Of a DNA stretch of 64,000 nucleotides, positions 13,101-24,840 are shown one piece after another. Both the position numbers and the translations under genes were made by a program. The stretch comes from Diprion similis. Lineage: Eukaryota; Arthropoda; Insecta; Hymenoptera; Diprionidae. Within the stretch, counting starts at the first letter, position 1; each line of letters opens with the position of its first letter. The stretch is taken from positions 7,750,001 through 7,814,000 of the forward strand of contig NC_060112.1 of the NCBI RefSeq assembly GCF_021155765.1, read 5' to 3'. Below the pieces are notes generated by a model. The model was not told the origin of the DNA, did no database searches, and saw only the letters and a program-made list of their open reading frames with translations.

Positions 13101-16100
13101 TAACAAACTGCAGCAATCGGTTCTCTGGGACAGGGGATGGCCAGGGCGAATTGTTGTGGCCGGTGGGTTCGGGAAGGTGAGCTACTGCTGTGACGAGACA
13201 AGGTCTCCGGGGAGACGATCACCGCTGACGGAGACGCGGGCGATGGCAGAGCCGCAGGGAGTCCGGGCCAGCTGGGTGGACAGAGAATTTCACATTATCG
13301 ATCTTCGAACAAATTCAATTGGGAACTGGACTAATTTTCCGGACTTGCTAAAGTTATATTGCCTTTAATTGTTTTTTTTTATATCTTACACAGAAAGGAC
13401 TCCTGGTGCCCCCCACCCCAGCCTCTCTGTTGATTTTGTTTATTATTTAATATGCTAGTTAGTCTTCATAAACATATAAGAAATACATATTTTTATATCG
13501 ATGAAAAAAAGGTTCCAGTAGGTTAAACCTGGGGAAACTAAATGCAGTTTTACTTGCCAAATTTCTCAAATTTCACAGGTTTGTAGTTCAGAATATGAAA
13601 TGTTATCGAATGTAACGTAATCTTTGTGTTGAATAATGAAAAACACATTTGGTTTTATTATTTTTTGTATATTTCAATGACTTTCATACGTTTTCAGCGG
13701 ATCAATTGCAATTTGAAGAGCGAAAAATATAGTAAACACGTGCCTGTAAGTTTTTGGAAAAATTGAACCTGAGCGATCTTCTTTTGTTTTCTTCTTAGTT
13801 TATTTTTACACGTACGTTTTTGAATAGTTTGGAATCAAAATTAATTTCATAACATGTTATTGATTTTTATCCAAAAAATCCCCTTGCTGATATTCGTGCA
13901 AAAAATTCTCCCCATAATTATTACAACAGGATAACAGAAATCAATTTTGTTGCTTACTCGATTTTTCCACGCCGTTTCATTTCCACAGTTTCACCAAAGT
14001 GCACTTAAACTGAAGTATTGGTATAAGGGATCGTCTCTGTTAACACGTGAACTGTTTTCCGAGGTAGTTCTTACTCGGTGGACACTTGGTCGTAAACTAA
14101 GCTCTCCGGATACCTCCGTAGAGCATTTGTCGCGCTTTGCTATAGTTCTTCCTAATTTCAGGGGATTGTTCTACAACCATATTGCATTATAATCACGTTA
14201 CAAATACAGACGAATGAGTAAAACGCTTTTCAACCGCATCGCAGAGAACTTTCGAAGTTTAATTTGAAGCCATCATCGTGAGGATCAAATCACTTGAAAA
14301 ATAGCGCTTAGCTAGTTCGCAATATTGCGAAAACTGGTCGTCAGAGTTAAGGAAAAAGCTCGCGTGTTCCTGACGTGACGATACACGCATCTGACAAGGC
14401 TCACCTTTGTTTGGATAAACAGTATCGCGACTCAGCTTTTAGTTTCTTCCCTTTCGCACTATCCTCATCAGAGGGAGACATTTATGAAGCCACTGTATGG
14501 AAGCAGTCAGCGCAGAGTGACTTCAATTTCGTTAAACATCCATTTGCTTAATTATTTTTTCCACCTTTATTCTATATTGTTTCGCACATCACGCGTCAGC
14601 TCGTGCGAGCGGTAATTTTCTCTAATTTTCAGAATGTGTCGGCGAATGAAGAAAGCGCCGAAAGCTGTTGCGTAGCCGACTATTAATTAATTTTACACGT
14701 AAAATTAATTTACTGATTAAAACTTGCTTTCATCTCACTTGGATTTTATCAAATTCAATCGTCATATGTCGTAATATAATATACACTAAATTGCAATAAG
14801 GCATTGACCTGGGTTACGACGATAATCTAGTGATCGGGTCAGCTTTCATTTTGGTGACAGCGTAATAAAAAATGTTCAACGTTGGCCAGTAACTCAGGTC
14901 GTCAAAGTCAACGAGGAGGTCCGAAATGGATACTTTCCAAATTAACACTTGTCCATTGTACTTCCTATTTCACTCAAACAAGCACGGTGTTCACGTTAGT
15001 CTACAATGCCCAATTGGCACTATTAATCAAACACAACGGTACTCGTTTCATTGGCAATGAACACGTGCTATCGAGGCATTTAACAGGCACCAAGGAAAGG
15101 CGAGAATGCTGTATATGGTAGGTCTTATTTTTTCCTCGAACAAAAAAGGATTCAAGTCCATATTTCACTCACAATTGAAAATTTTCCGATCATTATTTCG
15201 CGACCCGTGATAAAGATATTATTTTTCATTAGAAGAAAAAAAAATTGCCCGTCTCAATTGATCCTTATTCTCAGTGGACATTGACGTCAAAAAAATGATA
15301 CTAGAAGAATGAAATAAATATGTACATTGGTTGGGTAATTTTTTTTTTTTTCAATCTCTCAACTAATTTTATGAAATGTTATGACGGTAATCTCAATTCC
15401 AATCACGTGTGCCTGTCACAGCACTGCAGTGCTGTACCATTGTACGAAACTTTTTAATCCTGCTAAAAATCAAAGTACATTTTCATAACTCCGGGTTGAA
15501 TCGTTCGTTGCAATTGTGGATGAAAGGATAATGGGTGGATGATGGAAACAAGTACTTCAGCAATCATTACAACTTCCAACTATCCGATCCGGCTTTAATA
15601 GGCTAGTACCAGGTTCAATTTAAAATCATCTGCAGACTGTACATACGTGCCGACACGTTACACACTGAAACCGCCCTGACAAACTGCTACAGGAAGAGAC
15701 CTACTACAGTGCTGATTGATTTGTGGACGTCAAGTGTTAAGCCTAGACATCTATGATCTACTCAATATTTATACCTGATCATTATCTACGATATCTTCGA
15801 CGATGCATGTTAATCAAGTTCGAGAAAATTGAACGCAGGTATAGACAAATCAATAAACTCACTATCAGTAAAGCCCCCCCCCCACTAAAATAATACGTTG
15901 AAATAATGGGCACTCCGGTAAAAAAAAAGCTTAGAAATTTTAATACCGACATGTGATTAATTTTTGATCTCATGAATAACAGTTCAGATATGATGATATT
16001 TTTTTTGAATAAGCAATTCGAGGATCTTGATCAGTTTCATGAATTTCCGGCCAAGAGATCTAGATTTGAAATTTCTGAGCAAACTGTTATCATTGTGTTT

Positions 16101-19100
16101 TTCTGTATAACGATTGTTTACTTGTTTTTGTCCCTTTTTTAAATTCTCACAGGGGTTTGAGATACTTTAAGGTAACGATGATGGTAAAAAATCAACTAGT
16201 GCAAGAATTCTGATTTTGAAAACTATTCTGAACATTATTCTATCGCAGTAATAATACACGGAAAGACGTATAAGTGCTGCTTTACTTCCAAACACTTTTC
16301 GTTTTGAGAGTTGTATGTTTTATGTGCTCAGTTCTTTGGTAGACTTTTTTGATGTCGTTGTTATCGATTGTCTAGAGAGCGATTAATTTATTTATTGTCC
16401 TACATAATACAGTTTACTCCACGAAATCACCAACTAATCACCAATCATGCTCCCAATCAACATTGGAAGAGTGAACCTGAAGCTTTCCCATTCAAAATAA
16501 CGCTGCTATTGAGCTGATATCTCTAATTAATTAGGGTGGATGAGGGGAGATCAATGCCAAACGTTCGTAACAATGACAAAATGGCGAAATTGCAGAGGTA
16601 TTCAAAGTCAAGTGGAAATGTGTACTGTTCCAAAAATGAAACGGCATCTTTCATCGTAGTTTGACCTATTCTTATCAAAATAATTTGTGGTTATAGAATT
16701 ATACTCGAAATATTTTAATGTAATTATTGGTAATGTAATCTATAAAAGAAAATTCATTCTCGTTCCATGAAAGAAATTTGCATAGTAACTTAAAGACGGT
16801 AGCTGGAAAAAATGTAACTTGAATAAAATCGAAAAACAATGATAAAATCAAAATCAAAATCAATGCGTAGAAGACTGAAAAAAAAGGTATCAACAATTTC
16901 GGACAAGGTTTTAGAATTAAACCAAAATGATGAAAAGAAATCTTCGTGTTTTTGATCCGATTCTCATATCTTGGAATCATTTTGTTCATGGACCAGTATT
17001 CAGAAACTGTTTAAAAAAAAATCGAAGAAATTTTACATTATCGTATAATTATATTGTGCTTACACAAATCTATTTGCATCCACTGTGAAAATAACTAATA
17101 TGAAGAACTAATTCAACGAAAACTAGTTGTAATTTTTTTAGGCGAAAATACATCCAGAAACACTAGAATCGAATCAAAAACACCGGAGTTTATTAATTTA
17201 GAGCGATCGAATTACAAAGCCTTTTCCTAAGTCGTTAGTACCGTAGTTTAAATTATTATAATTTTCTCAAATTCATTTCGATCGCGAATTGAGACAATGT
17301 TTCAATCGGGTTCACCGCCATTATCGCAAATACCGTTATTGAAGCTGGTCCAAAAGGTTCTTCATTCTTTTCCTGACTTCTGATGAAGACTGATGTTTCT
17401 AAATGTATTTCTAATTATTTATCGTATTAATTTGTATTCTTTAGTACGTAGTGAGACTTTTATTTTATTCTGTATTTTTAGTTATTTTACTTGACCGTCT
17501 ATCTATGCTTTCACCTTACTTTCTACGAATCGCTGTACTTAAGCTTATTATTCTTTGAAGTTCTGTATCACTCTTCTTGTGTTTATTGCTACTTTGGTTC
17601 CAACTTGACTATTTTGTTACGTTTGGATTAGCTTAAGCTCTTCGATTCTATCCTATTATAAGTTGTAAAACTCATGTGTACTTATCGCCCAAATTGTCCA
17701 ACATTCCTAAATCCAAATACTGTCGAACCGATTGATCCTTAATCAAATCTCTCTAAGATTCGTTAGAATCTGAACAACTGCAGCATCTCTCCCAATGCCA
17801 TGCCACGTGTACAATTTATGCAGAGTTCTCTAGATGTGGGTGTTATTTTTATAATCTCGGCTTGTCAGATGCGAGGGGATCCGGTCTGCACAATCAGCTG
17901 CATGGAGGGGAACGCCAGTTACGAAGTGGGCTTGATCTCCGGCTACCTAGTCGAGAACCTCGACGCAAGTCGAGCTTTCCAAAATAATCACGTGTAGCGT
18001 TTGCCAGAATAACCCGCCACACGTTGCACTTCATCCCGGCTGAAGGTAGAGCCTATGGATGTCTGCACCCACATCGTCTACGATATTGTTCCAAGTCCAG
18101 AGCCAGGAGACACGCGTTGAGGGCCGAGTGGCACTTGGAGAGAAGCATTGTTCACCCTTGCGCGCAGGAACGTCTCCTCCCTGCAGGTCCTCGTGTCCTT
18201 TAAAGGGCGTCACCGTCTCCTCTTTCCCTTCAATCTCGCCCTTGCAATGCTCCACGCCCTCCACCACCGGCTCGAAGGCAAACATTTTTTCTCCACCAGG
18301 TTTTCACGTTGTTTAACAAAAGCTTCCAGGGAATGATGTGATTTATAATATTCATAGAAGTGGTTCAGTCGTGTTGCCTCTTTTTCTACTTACTTTTCAT
18401 TCTTTTCCTTTTCGTTCGGAGAGAGTCGCTAATATTTAACCAGGTTTTCAACGAGAATACGCAGCAGCATTTATGGGGAGGCGTAAATAAAATTTGACAA
18501 TTTTTTGTACAACTAAATGGGCTTTTGGCTACCTGACTTTGAGCTTTTAAAGTCAGAATAATCACTCCGAAAATGAGAAAAAAAATTTCTGGTTTTTCAT
18601 AACTTTGCGAGGCATCGGAGTTTTGTTTCATTGTAGCGAAATATCATCCTCACGAAAACCCCTTAGGATCAATGATTTTTTTGTAATTTTAGCTTTCCAG
18701 AAATATTTTTATTAGTTAAAAAATGGGCCTCACGTAGAATCAAACCGTACAATTCAGAATCCGTAAAATATTTCTCACTCAAATCGAGACTGTTGAAGGC
18801 TTTGAGAAAACCACGTTCATCCTGCTTGCCTGGGTTCATTCGAAAAGTAGCGGGCACTATTCTAAGCTCGATTTTCACAAATTATTCTCGATAATGCATA
18901 ATGGCCGAGTTGATGAGAGTAAGCCAAAAATGCCTGGAGGCAATCAGCTTGCCAATTGTCGTGTTAAGTTTCGAGGCTTGTATCGGGGGTCTCTTGCAAT
19001 CAGAGTATACACAGTACATATATGTATGACACGTTCCGCCGTCGAGTCTCGGGGCATGGAAGGGCGAAAACGCCGTCTCACTCATCGTCATCGTACATCC

Positions 19101-22100
19101 ACAAGTCCCTGTCAGCAAAGCTGAATGAATGAAGCGCAAATTGCAAGGAGACGCACTATTTTATTTAGATTGGAGTCTAGACGTTAAGAGACGCTTTGCG
19201 AGCACTTTTAAAAACCATTTTGATCACGTGCCAATCACCAATCCTTGCCTTACACGCATTTTATTTTTAATTATATATTTTTTTTAGAAAAACGTATTGA
19301 ATTGAATAACCGATTTTTTTTCACATCTGTAACAGATTCTTTTGTCAATCCAGCGGAACTGCATTTAGCAGGTGATTAATGTCAGTTGATCGGTCAAAAT
19401 ATTTGGCGAATAACTTTCGAAAAATTACCAAGATGCTTTCCTTGATGGATATTTTCAAACATAAGTATTGACTGTGTATGATGACTACGAATTTACGTAT
19501 TTAGACTGTTTCGGATAAGAGAAATGTTTTTTTTTACTGCTGGATCAAGGTCTAAACGTTTACAGTTTCTGCTGAACTAAAAATTCTATCGAAATATTAG
19601 ATTCTTAGCTTAATCCTAAGAGATGACTTATAGCATGTGATTCTTTCCCAGTTAAATGACATAAAAATTCTTATTTATGGAGTTTTTAGGAATAATTGTG
19701 TAGTTCGATTTGACAGTTGGACTGGCTTCACTTTAATACAAATAATCAGGAGTTTCTTTTCCCTGGAAGAATCTATTGCCCGGAAAAACCTAACGTTTAA
19801 GCGTTACACCAGCAAAGAAAGAAAAAAATGGTCATAAATAGAAATAGTATAGCAAATAGATACGTTCTTATATTCGCATAACGTTGCACGATTTTTTCAC
19901 TAAGTTTGAATTTTCAAACGTGCGGTGAAGGGCGATGATGGGTGGAGAAGTATGAGAGAACAAGACAGGTTTTTCCACGATATTTTTGCCTCGTGAAACG
20001 AGACTCAGATCTGATTAGTCCTTTGACTGATTTACGGATTTTATAACTACTTGTCAAGATTAAATTGCGGCAGAAAAGTGTCGGTCGGTTTTGGCCTACC
20101 TCAACGAGGTTTCCTTGATGAGCATTGCCGTCAGTTGGATTATCTTCCACCAATGGATAACACAACCACGGCCTTTCTGGCCAACTTCCACTCTCCGTTG
20201 TCACATAGTAGACTGATGGCAAGAGCGATTCGTGACGTACGCGGGTGTAAATTCTTTCCGTCCTATATCGTTCCCCGGTGTTATAGTTTAAATCGTCCCG
20301 AACCGCCGTGTATGCACGGATTGACTTCGTGATCAATTTACTTCCAGCTAGGTAGTGCGTTCAAGTTTCAACAATCTTTTTAACCTGCGGTAATACTTGT
20401 AGTATCTATTCGCAGAGACTTGAGTGCATCTTGCAGAAAGTACGATACGATACTCGTTAACCATTAAATTTAACCGAATGCATGGCGCTCTGTAAAGGTG
20501 CAGTAATAGTGATTTTACTTCAATTTCCGTCGCTTGTATAAAGAAAGCTAATTTTTTGAGAAAAATCGGAATGTTGTCAGATATCGGGCAAAAAATAGAC
20601 AGTCATTTTTATTGCAACTTTTTAGCGTACTATATTTTTATTCCTTTGATTTTTCTATACAGTGTCTCGTGTCATTCGACGAATAAAATAAGTCTATGAT
20701 TTTTATAAATGGCTCATTAATACGAATGTTTCTATAATTTTGCTCAAATTTTTACAAAAGAAATTCAACTCTTCATTAAGTATGTCTTCACGTAAGAAAT
20801 GATTTTCACACGAATTGAATTTTCTTTGACGCTTCTTGCTCGCTTTTATAAAAAACGAAATTCGTAAAAGAAAAAGAGTCGAATAAAATGTGTTCTCTTT
20901 ACACGCAATATCAGTGTAAGACTGATCGGATTCTAATGTGTATTTTAATTTTTGATTACCGATCTAAAAATGTTACCCAGCTCAACTGTCACCTAATTCC
21001 AATTAATCTGCCTTTGGTCAAAATCAATAATAAATGAAGAAGCAAAGGTGTCGATTGGTGAATAGAACAGCCTTATCAGCAAGTCCCTGTCCATTAACAG
21101 ATATCATCTCGGTTAAAAATAAAATACTCTTGGCAATTAGTAGAATACCTTACCCAACATAGTGTTTGAACTCTTTACCTGCAACGATTAATGTCGAGAC
21201 ATATATTTTCCCATTGGTAAATAATAACGATTGATGAAAAAATGGGAAACGACTCTCCATGTTTGTTTCGTCAACTCTCGAAGTCGCCAAAATTTTATCA
21301 AAACAAACTTATATTAGGAACTTCGAAGTTAGGAAGGTTTGACCATCGCTGGTCGCACGATATTTCCCTTGAGAGTTGTATGAAAAAATTTGATATCAGT
21401 ATAAGTGTATACCTGCTTCGTAAAACGTGAACAAAGAGTTTAGACTTGAATATGACGAAATACTGTATTTTGTATTTTGTTCGTTACTTTCAGAGAAGAA
21501 ATTTTCACAGAAAAGTAATACTGTAAAGTGAAAAATAGTACTAATTTTTGAATTCTTCAAAATAAGTATCAAAATACAGTACTCAAAAATATACGACATC
21601 CTGAATTGTTGAGTCGTAAAATGTGGTTTTCTGCGACAAAAGGTTTTCTGATATATCTTCTTAGTAATTACTTTTAAAAAAAAATTAAAAATGGTAAGAT
21701 TTTACGACAGAAAATCTATAAAAAAAATATTTAGAAAACAAAATACCTCTTTAAATTTTTTGCTGAACCAAATTTCACTGCTGTCCGAAAAATTTGGAAA
21801 TTTTTTCTCAAGCACTAGAGAATACTCCAATTTTATTTTAGGTAAAACGATGTTCGGCATCTCTGACGCGCTTTGCAGCCTCCAGCTTCATCGGGTTCGG
21901 AATGCATGCATCTCACCAGGGGTTGTGGAAAAAGGGCAACAAAATGAAACGGTAATATTGGGAGGGTTGACTACCGTTTCGCATTCAATATCCGGCGGAA
22001 ATAATCAGGTGCGGTGAAAGGTGCAGAGTGGGGGTTACTGCCGGTCGTTACTGGCTCGATATGAAGCTTGCAAGACGGAATACTCGAGGATGGCATAACT

Positions 22101-24232
22101 GAATCTTTTTTAGCGTTCGAAAAATGAATCGAAAAGTTGATGCAGTAATTGACAAGCATCTTATCGAAGGAAACAGAGATTCGTACTCTGTGTCAATTCC
22201 ATTCTGTCGGAGGGATTCTTCAAGGAACTTAATCGCACGAACTTAACTTCTACTCATATGGAAAATTCACGCTATAGATTTTTACGTGCAAATATTTCTG
22301 TATTGTTATGCAGAAAACGTTTGAGCGAAGTCCTTGATTTTCTACAAAAATCTACAGGCATAGTTACCGTTTTTCTACCATTTTGTTCTTCACAAATTTC
22401 TCATACATTTCTCTCTCTGAAATACTCTGAATTTTGTTTCCATTTTTCTGGTGCTTTCTATCAAAGTTTTACCGATTTTCCTGAATTTGTATCCCTGTAC
22501 TCCACTGAAGTATTCCTTCAGCGAATTCTCTTCCGAATTTCTTGCACAATTTTAGTGCAACCTTCTGACGTTGTATGTATTCAATTTCTGTTTTGGTACC
22601 CTAATACGTATTCATTTATTGCTCGTGAACTTGAGTTAATGTATCCAAAGAATCGAAGGAAAGGCAGGGTCTTTGCAAAAATAGATGCATTGGCAGATGT
22701 CCGCATGCGAAACGGTGTGGAAGAAATCGAAAGTCGAGATTTGATCAAGACGAGTTTTCACGTCTCGTTAGATCATCCGGGATTCCAATATGGATTTCAG
22801 AAAATCAGTTCAAGCCTCAGGCTCTTCACAATTACGGACTGGGTTGTAATCAAAATCGCGAAACCACTGCAAGAGCCTTGGGTATCTCTAGTAAGCCGAG
22901 AACCCCGCGCAGATGTAATCAAGAATGGGGCTGCTCATCAAGAATGCATTTCGTTTACAGCTAAAAGACGAAGTTTACGTAATTCGCATAATTCCGACTC
23001 TTGATTACAGCCATAAGTGATTTTTATTTTTAGCTTGCGGACGTAATAATTTGCTCAGTACTCAATGTACGACTATCTCTTAATAAAATCAATAAATAGT
23101 ATTGTTTTTTGATCAACTGTGACAACCATCTTTCGAGAAATTTTTGTGTCAATTTCTAAAGATTTTCGGCACGCCAACTTACATATCTTTGAATTTTGAC
23201 TTTGTATTTTACTGTTTGAACCATCGGAAAAATATTTTGAAACCTGTTTCACTAGTTTTTCACTCCCCCCCCCCCTCCCCCCCCCCCCCCACACACATCG
23301 AGGAGAAATATTCCGACATTCGAGTTTGGTAAAGTCTGTTTCAGGCTCGCTGTGCAATTTTTTAACTTCAATTCTAATGAAAGTGTCACGTGAACCAACC
23401 CTCAGCACTTGATTTGAATGTAAAGTGAAATGAAAATTAGAATGATGAATAAAGTGGGGAAAAACTCACTCTCTCGGCTTTTCAGGATCTCCTTCATGCG
23501 GTGTTCCATCATCTCCGTCGTTCTGCTCGGCCAATATTTCTTCCGAAACTTCTTCAGGAATGGTTGTAATGTCCTCGATTGGTGGCAGATCGTTACCATT
23601 CTCTTCGATTTGGCTGTCAGGAAGGCGATCCGAGGAATCTGCGGGGCGGGCGACTTCCTCGATATCCGAGTCAATCCCCTGAGGAAGACAATAAGGATTA
23701 TCAAGGAGAGATCTCACAGCGGTGGGTGTGAATGCCTTTTGGAACTGGTATTGTCTCTACTTATTCAGCTGTGATAATTTATTGTCGAAAATTCTTGCAC
23801 AAGAGATTCGTGCAGTAATTAAAGCCTGCCATCAGCCGATTGATACACAGAACACCTTTGCTTCAAGATTTCTCTCGGTTTTGTCTATCACGTAAGAGTT
23901 TCGAAGGGATGTAAACGCGCAGAGGTTCAATTTCATGGATGCATTTTATACTTGGAATAAATTAATGAATTGTCCTTAAATTCTCTGAAATACATTATCT
24001 TTATATTAAAGAACTTGCCGAGCATGTTGAAATTTCTTCCCGAGCAATATCACATTTTCGGAAGTGATTTTCACATAACTCGAAATGTGAAAAATATGGA
24101 GAGTAGAAGAGGATGAAATTGCTGCACTGCCTTTATTACACATACCTGAGCAAAATCCATGTAGAAACAGTCGCGGGAATCCGAGCTACCCCGGCGAAGG
24201 CGGAGGCTTAGATCAGGAGAGCTTTCACCCAT
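9487..24232 (-). CDS. Otop: Otopetrin-family proton channel (whole gene, 8 coding exons)
   Basis: Predicted 744-residue multi-pass plasma-membrane proton channel of the otopetrin family. The coding exons are 24232-24146, 23678-23470, 13271-13044, 12708-12506, 12413-12097, 10868-10703, 10625-10307 and 10192-9487. Every junction has a GT donor and AG acceptor, and the phases (0,2,2,1,0,1,2) join without a stop. Residues 1-174 are a cytoplasmic, acidic then Ser/Pro-rich tail. The channel starts near residue 175 (DALATTLSALYGKLLVVMG) and shows about twelve hydrophobic segments. The strongest family signatures are ARFGLMHMIGTNLSVWLNVL with VQETKHEI (about 358-385), the segment after FPCTIEYSLICA, and the C-terminal FYGLWAWTIITH and FYRFHSTVCL. 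A His-rich loop lies near 405-445. Family membership is clear; which insect paralogue (OtopLa, Lb or Lc type) cannot be decided here. The first two exons are assigned by matching phase, not by homology. Confidence 0.9.
10307..10625 (-). CDS. Otop: Otopetrin coding exon 7, His-rich loop and sixth helix
   Basis: The acceptor is TTATTTCTAG and the donor ATAG|GTACAT, in phase 2. The exon opens with a His-rich loop (about 11 His in 40 residues, including HGHGHGRHH) and continues into the conserved SPFLFPCTIEYSLICAAILY helix. Confidence 0.92.
10703..10868 (-). CDS. Otop: Otopetrin coding exon 6, signature helix
   Basis: The acceptor is GGTTTCTAG and the donor CTTG|GTAAGT, in phase 1. It contains the most recognisable otopetrin sequence in the window, RFGLMHMIGTNLSVWLNVLV followed by QETKHEI. 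Confidence 0.93.
10869..12096 (-). other. Otopetrin intron between coding exons 5 and 6
   Basis: Bounded by GTAAGT at 12096-12091 and the AG before 10868. Open frames inside, such as the plus-strand one at 11071-11436, have no supporting structure. Confidence 0.85.
12097..12413 (-). CDS. Otop: Otopetrin coding exon 5, third and fourth membrane helices
   Basis: The acceptor is ATCAATGCAG and the donor GAG|GTAAGT, in phase 0. A polar Ser/Asp-rich loop precedes HYGSFYLRMGAVAFGIGSMI and MAFIFIQMYFIFLNN, both typical of the family. Confidence 0.92.
12506..12708 (-). CDS. Otop: Otopetrin coding exon 4, first two membrane helices
   Basis: The acceptor is TGATGTCACAG and the donor CCAA|GTGCGT, in phase 1. 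It encodes LSALYGKLLVVMGIAFPMAE and then YEAFYLYLYFGSMVFLLYMY, two hydrophobic helices. Confidence 0.9.
13044..13271 (-). CDS. Otop: Otopetrin coding exon 3, tail to first channel segment
   Basis: The acceptor is TTCTCTGTCCACCCAG and the donor GCGC|GTGAGT. The exon is Ser/Pro-rich and ends SDDKNWKHLGA, leading into the first membrane helix. An in-frame TAA lies just upstream of the acceptor and no ATG is present, so translation must enter from an upstream exon. Confidence 0.85.
17878..18336 (+). pseudogene. Relic of a GH18 (chitinase-like) glycosyl hydrolase
   Basis: One plus-strand frame reads as the first third of a GH18 barrel but is broken by in-frame stops at 17995, 18010 and 18118. Just before the second strand is LPE, a stop where Trp is expected, then PATR. 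About 18 residues later comes MDVCTHIVYDIV, matching the family's LCTHxIYxF strand at the usual spacing. Downstream, WREALFTLARRNVSSLQVLV then SFKG matches the helix and third strand (family pattern: LKxLLSxGG). LHALHHRLEGKHF follows where the next helix should be. The catalytic DGxDxDWE motif is absent, so the copy is truncated as well as disrupted. It lies antisense inside an otopetrin intron. The assignment rests on motif order and spacing only. The opposite strand also has an 84-codon ORF across the same DNA (18031-18285), which I treat as a shadow. Confidence 0.45.
19914..20357 (-). other. 148-codon open frame, doubtful
   Basis: Minus-strand open stretch in the same orientation as otopetrin, with fairly even codon use and no ATG near its start. 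About one open frame of this length is expected by chance in the window. No family is recognisable; it could be an unannotated exon, but nothing demands it. Confidence 0.12.
22258..23004 (+). CDS. Hypothetical 248-residue ORF, unrecognised
   Basis: This ORF runs from ATG to TGA on the plus strand, antisense to the large otopetrin intron. Its first half is pyrimidine-rich on this strand (many Phe, Ser, Leu), which lowers stop-codon frequency. Its second half is not, and contains mixed charged residues (for example LELMYPKNRRKGRVFAKID). No signal peptide, domain or splice structure was identified. It is the longest unexplained ORF in the window and longer than expected by chance at this base composition, but codon use is not clearly biased. 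It could be an orphan gene, a decayed coding remnant or a statistical outlier. Confidence 0.2.
   Translation: MENSRYRFLRANISVLLCRKRLSEVLDFLQKSTGIVTVFLPFCSSQISHTFLSLKYSEFCFHFSGAFYQSFTDFPEFVSLYSTEVFLQRILFRISCTILVQPSDVVCIQFLFWYPNTYSFIARELELMYPKNRRKGRVFAKIDALADVRMRNGVEEIESRDLIKTSFHVSLDHPGFQYGFQKISSSLRLFTITDWVVIKIAKPLQEPWVSLVSREPRADVIKNGAAHQECISFTAKRRSLRNSHNSDS
23264..23290. repeat. Poly-C tract
   Basis: Twenty-six C with one interrupting T (at 23276), followed by a short AC run; a homopolymer tract prone to length errors. Confidence 0.9.
23470..23678 (-). CDS. Otop: Otopetrin coding exon 2, acidic tail
   Basis: The acceptor is TCTTCCTCAG and the donor GA|GTGAGT, giving 209 bp ending in phase 2. 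It encodes a strongly acidic, low-complexity stretch (residues 30-98, rich in D, E, P, S) with no predicted membrane segment. The phase-2 end matches the only suitable acceptor in front of the channel exon at 13271, which is the main reason for linking it to otopetrin across a 10.2 kb intron. Confidence 0.7.
23679..24145 (-). other. Otopetrin intron 1
   Basis: AT-rich, between GTATGT at 24145 and the AG before 23678; nothing else seen. Confidence 0.7.
24146..24232 (-). CDS. Otop: Otopetrin coding exon 1 (start)
   Basis: The ATG is at 24232-24230 and opens a 29-residue reading MGESSPDLSLRLRRGSSDSR... that ends CAG before a GTATGT donor, in phase 0. It joins the next exon cleanly. The region just upstream (24240-24400) is pyrimidine-rich with no coding signal and is probably 5' UTR or promoter. 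Confidence 0.7.
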
Positions 24233-24840
24233 TCTTCCGCAGGTACTTTTGTCCGTTCACCCTCTTCGTTCCTCCACACCACGGCGGCTTTATCTTCGTC
24301 TTCTCCTCTCTTGCACTCGGATTCCCTTATCTTCTTCCCTTTGTCTTTCGTCTCTTTGTCTCTGGCTGCTACTCGATCCTCTTATCAGAGGGATTTTCTG
24401 AAGAGGGACACGAGTTTGTGAGACAAGCATGTTTAGAAGTAGCAGCCCGATTCACATATGCGTATGCAGTTTATAGAATTCACTCGTCCATACTTTGATT
24501 CTAGTTTCCTCAGTTAATTAAGTTTCACGCAATCACCGTGCTGCAGCCAAATTATGATGATAACTTTAGCTTTTGTTTTATCACCAAATTCAGCCCCGTT
24601 ACAAATCACAAACAGAATATTTTTTTGGGTAAAAAAGTTGTGGAAAAAAAACATTAGACGGAATCGAGTTAGACAGTAATTACGAATTTCAGTCAAATTA
24701 GGCTCTCCTCGAGTTCATATTATTACATAATTAATCAAGGTGGTTTGACTTTGCTGCGCACAAACTTCTTAATTATAATCGTAACAAAATTTCGTCTGAA
24801 GTCAACGTCGTAGCAGCCAGGGATTGATTTGTTCTTTAAT

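Larger units (their letters stand above)
13272..23469 (-). other. Large otopetrin intron (10.2 kb)
   Basis: Separates the acidic N-terminal exons from the channel exons. It is mostly AT-rich and featureless. Exceptions are the GC-rich GH18-like relic at 17878-18336 (opposite strand), a 148-codon open stretch near 19914-20357, a 248-codon plus-strand ORF at 22258-23004 and a poly-C tract at 23264-23290. Confidence 0.7.

Noticed and set aside
18031-18285. Minus-strand 84-codon ORF with high third-position GC
   Set aside because: The plus strand of the same DNA shows ordered GH18 motifs, which explain the GC island better. No family is recognised for the minus frame, though it is not excluded.
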